Assembly: GCF_963675165.1 (NCBI RefSeq)
Contig: NC_087388.1
Span: 5,399,047 to 5,463,046, forward strand
DNA from: Halichondria panicea
Taxonomy: Eukaryota; Porifera; Demospongiae; Suberitida; Halichondriidae
Length of the DNA stretch: 64,000 bases
Direction of reading: 5' to 3'
Each line of letters begins with the position of its first letter. Positions within the stretch are counted from its first letter, which is position 1. The position numbers and the translations under genes were made by a program. The notes under the pieces are model-generated. The model worked only from the letters and a program-made list of their open reading frames with translations. It had not been told where the DNA came from and did not search any database. Positions 1 through 12,300 of the stretch are shown here, piece by piece.

Positions 1-396
1 TAACACAGCTACTCAAAACATGTGGGAATTAATCTTGTAATGAAGAATTGTGTCTCTGGCTTTTTTGTTTAGAGAGAGTACATAATTCATAATTATGTAA
101 ATGTGTGATATTCCATCTGAAACAAGTTTTTTTTACTACGTATGCAATCTTCAACAACTTTTGACCCGTGTGACATGCTGTTCAACATACTGACAGTGTG
201 TGTATGGGAGAGGGAGTCTTTACAATAGTACCTGTATTAATGTAATGTCAGTCTTCGTAACACTGACAGCTAGGGATTCAACTCTTGATTGGTTTCATGG
301 AACTGTTCTTATTATAACTTATCCTCAGGCCATTAATCTTTATTCTCACATCATCACTATGAACCCTGATGAACCATCTCCCCTCTCTCCCCCCAG
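1..396 (+). other. ITPR intron (3' part), no gene seen
   Basis: AT-rich sequence ending in a CT-rich tract and the acceptor CCCCAG at 391-396. It contains no match to the conserved N-terminal IP3-receptor segment (the IGD...SLY motif), so the first coding exon lies upstream of the window. Confidence 0.7.
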
Positions 397-3300
397 ACTG
401 GTTGATGACAGGGTGGTAGTGAACCCCTCCGATGGTGACCTCAATAAACCCCCGGCCAAGTTCAGAGGTCAGTTATAAGATTAATTTTTGTCTACTAATT
501 ATTTTGATAACACTATATAAATGCAAAGAATGTTCAAGTTCTGTATAGTTGTACATGGCTGTATATTGTACATGGCCTCTTCTGTGCACGTATAATACAT
601 AATCCACTTATTACTACTCTCCCTCCCTCCTCCCAATATTCCCAGACTGTATCTTCAAGATCCTCCCGATGCAGCGCTACTCTGCTCAGGAACAGTATCG
701 CAAGGCCACCTCCTCCACCAGCACCAAGAGCATGCCAGAGATTGTCATTCAACAGAAACTAAAGGTGAGCTGAATGAACTACACGTTGTCTTGGTTAAAG
801 CATAATTATTGTATGAGCACTTGTGTACATAGTCATCATGAGATCAACATGTTTGTTATAAGAGCTTTGTTATTGTGGCCTGTGGGAGTGATGCCGGTTC
901 CTTGTGCTATGTAAACCACTAGTTATTTTTTTATGACCTCCAGCTGGTTCCAATTACCTCCATATAAAAATTGGAGAGATAAATATAATTTCATGGCCTT
1001 AGATCTATTCATGTACTCCCCCATCTTCTAATGTATTTAATCAGCTCCCGTGAATCTCCTTCCCTCCAGTTGGCGGCAGATCAAGAGAAGAACACGAGTA
1101 AGACAGAGACTGAGAAACTCTGGGGCACTCCAGTGCAGTATGGGACTACCATGATACAGGTGAGGTGGTGTGGTGTGTGTGTGTGTAGTGGGGGCGTGTG
1201 ACAGCTGACCGAAATGTGTGTGTGCGTGTGTGTGTGGTGCAGCACAAGACCACCACGATACAGCAGGTGAGGGGGCGTGTAGTGTGTGTGGTGAGGGGTT
1301 GTGTGGCTGGGTTCAATTGAAATGTGGCATTTTGCAACTCTCACATCACATCAGTGTTGTATTAGCTCATTAGCACAATGCTGTGGACCTGGTAATGTGA
1401 GTGACAATGCTCATATTTCAGCAGGATGTACCTACGTCAGCATCCTCAGGGCATATAGTAATGCCGTATGTGGTATTGGATAGCAACCTTTGTAACTCTG
1501 ACTGTTACAGCTGAGCGTGTTATTGGTACCTGATACTAACTCCGCTGTCAGTGTGTGGTCATATTGCTATACATGTACGTATAGTTCTTGATTACATGCT
1601 ACACTGCATATTATAATCATTATTCGGAGAAGTGAACTGAAACAGTGCAGTTATGTGTGTGTTTGAGCATCTGTGTTTGTGGAATGAAAAGCAAAGCCAG
1701 CTTGGATTATAACATTTTCAATGGCAAACTAAACATTGTCCCCCCCCACACACACACACACAACACACACACACATGCACACAACACACACGTACATTCC
1801 CCCCCACACACACACAGCTTCTCCACGTGAAGAGTAACAAGTTTCTGACGGTGATGAAGCGACTGCCTGCTCTGGTGGAGCGCAAGTCAATGAGATGCTC
1901 ACTGGATGCTCAGGGATCAGAGGCTGCCTGGTTCTATATCTCCCCCGTCTACAAGTTGAGGGCCTCAGGGGAGAACGTGAGTTTGTGCTCAGGGATATAC
2001 AAAATGCTAGTTTTTTGTATGAGAGTGAGTGTTTGGGGTATACAAAATTTGTGTATAGCTCAAACAGAATGCTCAATTAAAAAATTAATCTTACGGTTGG
2101 TGTGAACATTAATTCTGAGTGATGGGAGATGGTCGCTACTGCTAAAGATAAAAACTCTATACAAGTTTTTGTTACACAGCTGAGATGTATAATATAATTA
2201 TGTCCTGTTTGAAACTGGTAGATAATTAACAACCATGCATGCAGTGTTCTATAAAATATATCTTCTCCCCTCCGTTCTTCAATAGGTGTATATAGGAGAC
2301 AAGGTGGTGCTGCAACCAGTCAATGCGGGGCAGCCCCTCCACGTTAGTGACCTCATGTTATTGGACCATCCAGAGTGCAAGGAGGTCAACGCTGACCCGG
2401 CTGGTACCTCCTGGAAGATCTGTCTATTCATGGAGTGTCGGGAGGACAAGAACGACATCCTCAAGGGGGTGAGTGTGTGTGTGGGTGGGGTGGGCGGCTG
2501 CTGTTTACCTGATGTGCCCACACTGTATGGTCAGTGGTTGGTACTAACCACCACTAAACAAAAAATAACCACGTCTTAGGCCTATTAATTTACCACATTA
2601 TAGGAATACAAGAGGCAAATTTGTGTGTTGAGGATTGAAAAAAGCCACCAAAATATTATGGGCACGTCACTGTTCTTTCTTGATATTCATACACATGCTC
2701 ATCTCCCCCATGCAGGGTGACGTGGTTCGGTTGTTCCATGCTGAGCAGGAGAAGTTCCTCACTGGGGACAAGTACAAGGACTCCATGCACGTCTTCCTAC
2801 GCTACACTGCACGAGCTCGTAAGACCGACGCCACCTCCTCCAAGGCTATGTGGGAGGTAGAGGTATGTCTGTGGGGGGTATTAGAATATGGTGTCTTTTT
2901 AGAGCTTTATTAGTACGACTTTTACCGAAATTAAGCCCATGCATCTTGAATAAACGCCCATCCCCTCTTTTGCTTCGAATTTCTTACACGAGGGTATTTT
3001 CACTCGATTATACGCCCACCCAGAATGAGGAGTTAGCAGTAGCTAAATGCCACATGTTCATAGTGAAAAAGTATATGTTTATTTGTCGTCTCTAAAGTGT
3101 ACGTACCATTTTAATTATAGCGTAATTATCCTCTCAGGTGGTGAACCATGACGCCTGTCGAGGAGGAGCTGGGCACTGGAACAACCTGTACCGATTCAAG
3201 CACTTGGCAACCGGCCGTTACCTCGCTGCTGAGACCGATACCGATACGTCCTTTGACCCCATGCGCCAGAAACTGAGAGGAGCCTCTGACCAAGTATTCC

Positions 3301-6300
3301 ATCTCGTGTTAGACACTGAAGCCATGGAACAGTTTTACACCATATTTGAACTTGTCTCCACAACTGTATCTCGTACTGACCAGATGGTTCCCAGGAACTC
3401 TTACGTAAGATTACGTCACATGTTTACACAGACGTGGGTACACGCGACCTCCATTTTCATCGACAAAGAAGAGAAACCGGTCATGACTAAAGTTGGTCTA
3501 GCACAGAGGAGAGAGGATAAAGAGGCGTTTGCTATAGTGCCAGTGCCAGCTCAAGAGGTGAGGGATCTGGACTTTGCCAATGATGCGGCCAAAGCTATTC
3601 AGAAAATCTCTAAAAAGATGGAGCAAGGACAGAACATGACCCCCAATGAGAGAAAGTGAGTAGAATATGTGTTTATAGTATGGTACATGTATACCAGCTT
3701 CTGTATACTGTGTACATACATCGTAAACCAGCCACCTAGAGGATGAAATTAATACAGTAAATGTGTGTAGTACGTACTACATAGGTACATGTATATAATT
3801 ATGCAGCTTCTAAAACCACAAAATCGGTATGAGTGTGCTTTTATAATCACCCCAAAATTTATCATGTTTAATGTAGTTTGGAATATCCTCAATTGAGTGA
3901 ATATTTGACCCAGCATCTCTGCAATGAATGTGACTTGATTCCTCCCCCACTAGGTACATCACAACCCTGTTGGAAGATGTGGTGTTCTTTGTGATAGGCA
4001 AGGAGAACCAGGGAGCCCAGAGACCAGAAGCCCTCACCGAGGCTGGCACACCGGACAGGGACAGACAGAAGCTCCTCAGGGAACAGTACGTCCTCAAAGA
4101 GGTGGGTGTGGCTTTTACCAGTACTGTATAGAGGATGCTTTTCGTACGGTTAATATGAATTATTTATCGAACTGGTATTTGGCCAACAAAAATCCTCTCC
4201 TATAATGTAATTTATTTCCATTTGGTAATGGTCCGGCCTATAACTTATAATTATAGCTAGGAGTAACATAACACCCCCATTAGCGTGTGTATAACACATA
4301 TTGTACACTAGGTTTTTAATTACATCGATTTTAAGAGTTTAGAATATCAGTCACATTCTTTTGTAATATTAATGCTTCAGTGTACGCATGTGTAACAGCA
4401 GCATACGATAATCAATTTGTGTGCGTGTGTATCCATGCAGCTGTGTAACTGCTCAACAATCAAATTGACAATGCATCGTAACACTATAATAATTATATAG
4501 GCTTTTGGCATTTGGGATCTTGATTGTTGGATTTGCAAAATAGCTTCGTTCTCGAATTATGCATGGCTATGAACTTATCCGGCTCATCACAGTAGTCTGT
4601 ATTATAGTTTTATTTGCCATGGAATCTCAGAATCAGACGTAACAAATTTTAATTCTACTTAGTAATTTGCAGAGCCGCTAGCTATATTGGTAGCTGCAGG
4701 GGTGAGGAAAGAGTTGCAAAGCTGCACTACCAAAATGAGTACAATCTATTATGAATTTACTGGAAAATTGACTCATCTTTCTTGAAAATAGTGGCCGCAT
4801 AATGCGCTTGCGTTACGAGCTGGTATAAGCAAACGAATGAGCTCTGCATGAGGTATCAGTATCGTCGTCGTCTTCATTCTATTTTGTCATAAATATATTT
4901 TTGTACTAGGTTTTCTATGCGAGTATACGTTTTATTAGTACAGTATAGTACGTACTTGTAGTTCTGCATGTATGCATATATTGACTCTGAAGTCCATTGA
5001 TCCGACTATATTTCTGTACATCTTGCGTAGCCTCGATTCCAGGCCGCAAAGAGAAAGGCGGCCTAGCTGGTATATACCTTGTATGCGCATGCGCGTACAT
5101 TACCCCAAAAAGGGGGTAATCCGTGTATTTGTGGATACTGTCAATAAAGTAAACAGTATATACTATTTTGTATTCTGAAGTTGTAGTCCGTTACATAGAA
5201 GAATTGTGCAAAGATGGCTGACTCCTTATGCCCTTTATATATCAAGCCAAGTCTCTACTTAACGACACCCTATACACTGCATGTAAGGCTACAGGAAAGG
5301 CATGATGTGTTCCTGTGGGTCCCCTGATGAGGCTGTGGTAATATGGACCAGGCAAGTGTTCTGCTACCAAATTTTGCCTTTATGTTGGACAAGAAGTCAT
5401 TGCTGAAGATAAAGAAGCTAATGATCATTCCTGAAAGCTTTTAATAAGCTTTTAACTCGACACTCAGGAAGTTATTCACTCAAGATCTACTGATGATTAA
5501 AGAGTTCACCACTCTTAGCTGGCAGCTCTAGCTGTCTGGGAGGCCTTCTTGAACTGCCTCTTTGATAAACAGAGCTAGAAGAAGCAACACTGCTGCAGCA
5601 TAATTATTCTACTTTAATTAGTGTCTCTGAAAGCTGCCAATTGTGTGTCATCAACATTTTACCACTAACCACATGGTCATACGTATTCTTCCTTTTTGTA
5701 ATTTTGTCTTTTTTTATAATTTGTATGATGAAATTGCTGTCAAATATTTCGCGCATGCGCATACAAAGTACCGTATAGCGGGTATATTTCAAGGGTATAA
5801 ATGTTCGCGGTTTTCGCTGATTGAGCCTCTACCGCGAAAATTTATACCCACGAAAATTTATATCTTTATTGAATAGTAGGCGTGTTCAGTATTATTGACC
5901 ACACCTATCGACAATAAGAGGTGCCTCACCGTTATAGGCTAGGCCTGGATTCGAGGCTAACGGTGTGGTGGTAACAGCTGCATGTTGATGTGCGCATGCG
6001 CCAAAAGGCTGGAACTCAGACCACGAAAATAAAATCCGCGAAATCCTTTGTAATGGTCCATCCGCGAAAATTTATACCCTCGAAATATACCCGCTATACG
6101 GTATACTAGGCCGCCTTTCTCTTCGCGGCCTGGAATCGAGGCTAGTACATTCTGTTGCAGCAGATAAAGTTTCATGATAAAGATGCTATAATGACAATTC
6201 TAAAAAACAATACATGTCATGTTATACTCTATATACATACATTCATCCCAATCTTGAGTTTCTATGTTCTACTTTGTGTTCACTAATAGTCCTAATATTG

Positions 6301-9300
6301 ACTGTAAGTTATAAGCTATAAATAAAGTTCGTTAATCAGTTAGTGTATGTACGGACACTCTGTTGAGGATGGGGTGACAGTAGTTCCGGCACAGGACAAA
6401 CCACCGCAGCATTGTAGGTAAACGTTGTGAGTGTTCGTGATACTCAAGCCTTGACAGGATAGTGGGTCAGTGCAGAGGATGTTGCAGCTGTGGTCTCCAG
6501 TGGGACAGGTCACTCGGGCATTGTTACAAGAGTACAGGCCGTCACAATGTATCGTACAATTGTTGTTGTTTGGGCAGGTGATTCTTGCACTCTGGCATGT
6601 GCTTCCACCAGTGCAATTTATGCTGGCTGTATCGATATTGGGAAGTGTAATAGTTGCACTTCTGCAAGAGGACTGGCCAGTACAACTTAAAGTTCCTGTG
6701 CCAGTGTTAGGAAGAGTGATGGTCGCAGTACTGCAAGAAGACTGACCGCTGCAGTTTATCGTACAGGTGTTATTATACGGGCACGATATTCTTGTGTTTT
6801 GGCATGAGGAGGATCCAGTGCAACTTAAGCTGCCTGTCTCAGTGATGGGAAGTGTGATGGTTGTACTTGTGCAGGAAGATTGGCCACCGCAATTGATCAT
6901 ACAGGTATTGTTATGCGGGCACGTTATTCTGGCACTCTGGCACGAGGAAGATCCAGTACAACTTAAGCTGCCTGTCTCAGTGATGGGAAGTGTGATGGTT
7001 GCATACCTGCAAGAGGATGAGCTCCTGCAATTTATTGCACAGTCGTTGTTAATTGGACAGGTTATTCTTGTGTACTGGCATGAGGAGGATCCAGTGCAAT
7101 TTATTGCACAGTCGTTGTTAATTGGACAGGTTATTCTTGCACTGTAGCATGAGTAGGATCCAGTGCAATTTAAGCTGGCTCTATCAATGTTAGGAAGTGT
7201 GATGGTTGCACTGTAGCAAGAGTACTGACCGCTGCAACTCAAACACTCTCTGCCACGACCACAGACAATGGTTGAAGACTGGCAAGAAAAGTACCCACTG
7301 CACTCTACACTACAGTCCCCACTCTCTGAGGGGCAGGCGATGCGAGAGCGGTAGCATTGGCGGCCGTTGGATGTATCTCGACCACTACAGGAGATACTGC
7401 AGGTACTGTTCTCCTGGCATGAAATGGTCGTCGACCTCCCAATATAATCAGTGTAGCGGTTCTCCCCATGGAAATTGAACAAACAGTTTCCTTCACTGGG
7501 ACATATGAGTTGAGAGTCTTGACAAGCACCATCACCAGTACAGTTGACAACACATAGTCCATCTGGTGAGCAGGAGACTGTTGAGTATCGAAGAGAACTC
7601 AAACCTCTGCCATTTACCGTACAGTTGCCACTGGCACATTCCATGTTTGAATTAGAACACGACTCTTGTCTCTGACAGTTGAAGATGCAGTTGTCTCCAG
7701 AGCATTTAAAAGCTGAGCTCAAACATGTGTAGTCATTCAGGCAGTTCACAATGCAGTCTCCCTGAGGGCATGTTGTGTTAGCTTGTAGACATGCATAAGA
7801 GTCGTCACAGTTGAGCGTACAATCTCCTCTCCCACTCGGACAATACACGTCAGTCTGGAAGCAAGCGTACGATCTTGAGTCATAGCAATCTACAGTGCAG
7901 TTATCTTGTTCTGGGCACACCAGCTGTTCATATCGGCATGTTGTATCTTGACAATCTATCATAGCTCTGTTGGGTACAGCACCTGCATAATTATGTATTG
8001 CACAGCTTTTATTTGTTGAGTTAGTTAGTTACTGCATTTCTCAATTCTCTACTTGTGCTACTAACAAATGTATTTCTGTAACACTACTAATTATACTACT
8101 ACTTTATATCAAGCTCACATGTTGGGTCACTTCCGCTCCATGTTCCTATAGTAACAGTCCCTCCGCTAGTGTCCTGACAAGTCCTAGTGACATCACCAAC
8201 CAGAACATGACCTTGGTTACAGGTGTAGCTGGCAGTAGTACCCACACCAAGCAGAGTAGAACTGATCACAAGGGTGCCGTTTTCAGGAAACGATAACTCA
8301 GCGCAAAAAATCACTGTACACAGTGTGATTATTTATTACTGTAGCTACATGCTGTCAATAAATTATCGCTTAAATTGATTCATACGAAGTTTTTCTCACC
8401 TTGACATTCTGGCATTGCTCCAGTCCATGTTCCCACTGAGTCACTGTCTGGGTCCGCACAATTCCTGGTGGTGGTTCCCAGGAGGGCGTATCCTGGGTCA
8501 CATGAGTAGGTAGCCACTGACCCCACACTGAGGGGGTTGAATCCAGAGCTGACCGTCACACTACCATTTCCAGGGGCCGTTAGCACAGGACAGTAGACTG
8601 CCTCTGTAGACGTTAATGAATGTGTGTATATAGCATCCATTTTAGCTACTATTTAATAGCAAGCAGATTAAGGTGTAATTGTACACATATTGCTTTTACA
8701 TAGTGTACAGTTGTATTTATATGTTCACCTCTACAAATCGGCGGGTTTACACTCCAAGCTGCTGAAGCTCCCCCATACAAGCTCTGACACACTCTGGTGG
8801 TGTGTCCCACTAGTACATAGCCGAGGTTACAGGAGTAGGTAGCCACTGAGCCCAGTCCAATGTTGCTGTTGTCAGCACCAGGAGTGAATGTGATAGCTCC
8901 GTTAGTTGGGGGACTTATTGAGGGGCAAGTAAGTATCTCTGTGTGTTATGCAATTTTTGTGATTTCGACAATAATTTTTATACGTTGAATTGTTTAAATA
9001 CCTTCACAAGTTGGTTCAGCTCCACTCCATGTTCCAGTAATCCCCCCACCACTAACACAGGTCCTGCTAGCTTGTCCCACTAGTCCGTGACCACTGTTGC
9101 AGGAGTAGGTTGCTATAGCTCCCACACCAAGGTTCACTCCGTGTGTACCAGTAGAGATACTGATTACTCCATTACTCGGCTGAGTCAATGGCTGACATAT
9201 GATGATCACTGCATGTGTGTTTGTGTGTGAGTGGCTTTTTACTGTTATGTCTCGATAGCATTTTGTTTAGACACAACTGAACTCCTATGAGAAAATAATA

Positions 9301-12300
9301 CTTTAAAAAAATTCCTTGCTGTTTTTCTTACCTTCACAAATGGGCATGGTTCCGTTCCAAGTTCCGATAGTTCTGTCACTTCCCTCCTTGCAACTTCTTG
9401 TAGTATCACCAGCTAGAACGTAGCCTTGGTTACAGTTGTAGGTAGCTATGGTACCCACTAGTAGAGCTGGGTCACTGAGTACCACATTTCCATTATTAGG
9501 TGTTGCAAGCTCCGAACAATGTATATCTGTTTGTGTGTAAAATGTTTTGTAACTCGCATTGAATTATTAAATTGGAAGACTTTTTACTTTGTTTAGCATT
9601 TTTGTGCCGTATAAATTGTTATGTATAGTGTACCTTGACAAAGTGGTAGTGCTCCACTCCATGTTCCCATGGTGACTGTTCCTCCGTTATTGTCCTGACA
9701 AGTCCTGGTCCTCTGTCCCACTAGAGCATAGCCTGGGTCACATGAGTAGGTAGCCACTGAGCCCAGTCCATAAGTTAGTGAGTTTGGACCAGCCTGTACA
9801 TTGACACCTCCATTAGTAGGTGGGGATAGTCCTTCACAACTTAATGCCCCTGAGGATGAAAAATATTTTAATTTTTGCACAGTAAAAATCTTACTTACTT
9901 TGATCAATATCTGTTGCGTTTAGCTCCCTAAATTTGTATTCAAGAGTTTCAACATTTGTGCTTGTTTCCGTGAGATTTGATTCCAAAGTTTTAATGTCCA
10001 TTTGCATTATTTGAATTGCTGTGTTTGAGTTGTTTGCTTGCAGCTGTAGTGCATTGATTCCCTCTGAACACTTGGTGGCCTGTAGCTCGATATGTTGGCT
10101 GACATTTCTCTGTGTCTGCTTATTCAGAGAGACAACAGTCTGTTTGCAGTCGAGGTACCTCTGATTGTGCATCTGGGTAGTGTTCTCGATTTTAGCCTCA
10201 ATGTTTTGATCTGCAGCAGTTAGCTGAACCAGTTTCTGCTGCATGCCTTGAATGGAGTTATTCAACAGTTGTTGCATGGCTTCATTTGTTTTGTGCAGTT
10301 GGTTTTGAACCTCTTGAATCGTTTGATTTGAGTTCAACTGTAGCTGTTGATTTGAGTCACTTATCTGTTGTTGCATTTCTTGTATTGCGTTTCCATAAAG
10401 TTGCTTTAATGATGAAATGTTGGAAGCATGTTTAGTAGCTTGTTCGCTGACGAGCTCCCTCAAATTCTTCATCTCTTGTTCGAGCAGTTCCACCTGATCA
10501 CTAGATGCGCTGGTCTCAGTCTTAGACTCAGTTGTCGTGGGTCTGAACACAATAATGGCGATCACTCCGACCAGAGCCAGCACTACAAGAGCAGCAAACG
10601 TGGCTAGTGCACATGTTCGACCAGGGACTTTCTTTCCAGAGGTGTACTTGGGCCTTGCATTGCCTCGGGCTGTGCCTTCAGACACTTCAGACGTGGAGGG
10701 TTGGTCTGGAAACTCAAACACTGGGTTCTTTTCCATGGCTGTGTTATATGTCTTTCAGTGAAAGTGATCACAGATGAGCGCCTTTTATAGTCGATGGTTT
10801 TAGCAGCACACACTTTTCATGTTATCGTGATATATGTCATTGGTGGAATCTGTTACCTTACACTCTTGAGAATTGTTTGTTATTTCTTTTAATATTTTTG
10901 CTGTTGTTGTGTTACTTGGGGGAATTATTGGGTCTGTTTTGTTGAATAATAATAACAGTACTCGTTGATTGTTTGCATTCAACACTCGTTGCTTTTAATT
11001 CCATCGGTCCATCATGAATTGTCCCATAAATCTATTGCATCTGTCTAATCAATATCCCTCTCTAACGAACTGTTGTTTTTCTTCCTACAGATATTTGGTC
11101 TCCTTCGTATCCCGATGAATCGTCCGAGTGGGGGGATGCCCCTGTTCCAGATGAGCGACCTCATGGACAAGAGATATGAGTCCCTCCGCTATATCTTCCA
11201 ACTCTGTTACAGAGTCATCCAACATTCACAGAAAGGTTATCGAAAGAATCAGGTGAACACAACCTTCCCCACACACAAAAAATACCTTATTCCCGCCTAC
11301 ACACACACACAACGAATAACTTACTCCCCCACACACACGCACACAGGAGGAGATAGCCAACAAGTTTCTGCGGACAATGCAGAGTCAGATTGGGTATGGT
11401 GTGTTGGCTGAGGACACGATAGCTGCTCTGGTCAACAACAACAGCAAACTGCTTGAGAAGTATATACATGAGAACGAGATACAGATTTTTATACAGCTGC
11501 TGAGAAACAGTCGACAAAACAAGTGAGTGCAGGTGGTCCATTACAATGTGTAGCTTGTGTTTAGGAGTAGCTGATTGTATGTAGTAACCCTCAATAATAT
11601 ACGGTTAATGGGCTCCGTAGCATAACGAGCTTCAACTTCAGCAGGGCCACCAACAAGTTAATTTCGCTGTACGTAGAATTTTAATTGGTATCAACAAAAG
11701 CGTTTCGTTTCTTTATAGTCAGTCTGAATAATTATGGCTTCTATGCATCTACATCCTGTATAACTCTTTTTACAGATTTCTGACGTACATTGGTGACCTG
11801 TGTGTGTGTCAGGGAGTGCCCATTCAGAAGGTGCAGAACATGGTGTGTGACACTGTGCTCAAGGAGGAGAACTCGGACGTCCTCATGAGAGTCAGGTGAC
11901 TAGGGGGTGTGGTCTTGAGGGGGTGATTCAACTACACAACACATTGCAAATTGATTGTAACTGGCATCTAGAATTTATTCATCGTGTGAATTTCAACGAT
12001 TGATGATTTATCACTTTCAACCATTAATTTTTGTTTGTTTGTTTGTTTATTCTCTTTTGCTACCGCCCACTCCACCCCACACACACACACACACCCTCTG
12101 CAGTGTTGAGGGAGACGAGGTAATGCTTCATTGGACGGTGGATGGACAAAGCCGCTCCAAAAGTCAGGGGGCGTTGGCCAATGGGGCGAGGCGGCGAATA
12201 CCGGACGACATGAAGAACCTCGACTATTTCCAGTCCCAACTTGAGCTGTTTGCCAAGATGTGTCATGGCCGACAATACCTCGCCATTAAGAGGGTCAAGG

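Larger units (their letters stand above)
397..11522 (+). other. ITPR: ITPR ligand-binding block: suppressor domain, MIR repeats, IP3-binding core
   Basis: Exons 1-5 encode the suppressor domain (LVDDR, RYSAQ and KSNKFLTV motifs). Exons 5-7 encode the MIR/beta-trefoil half of the IP3 pocket. Exons 7-10 begin the armadillo-like half. Phosphate-contact residues of mammalian ITPR1 can be aligned: the beta-side RTTGR loop reads RYTAR, so both arginines and the second threonine are kept and the glycine is alanine. The helical-side R-x3-K-x2-R motif is kept as RDRQKLLR in exon 8, and the YRK triplet is kept as YRKNQ in exon 9. The pocket therefore looks able to bind IP3. Intron 8 (4102-11090) splits this block and hosts an antisense gene. 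Confidence 0.9.

Noticed and set aside
200-478. Open frame covering ITPR exon 1, as a possible gene start
   Set aside because: Only 397-467 is coding. The upstream part is intron, with a clear acceptor at 396 and no similarity to the IP3-receptor N-terminus.
1081-2076. His/Thr-rich and Cys/Val-rich minus-strand open frames
   Set aside because: They are translations of (CA)n/(TG)n microsatellites and shadows of ITPR exons.
6470-7147. Plus-strand frames opposite the Cys-rich domain
   Set aside because: Antisense shadows of the repeat exon. They follow its periodicity and carry no independent features.
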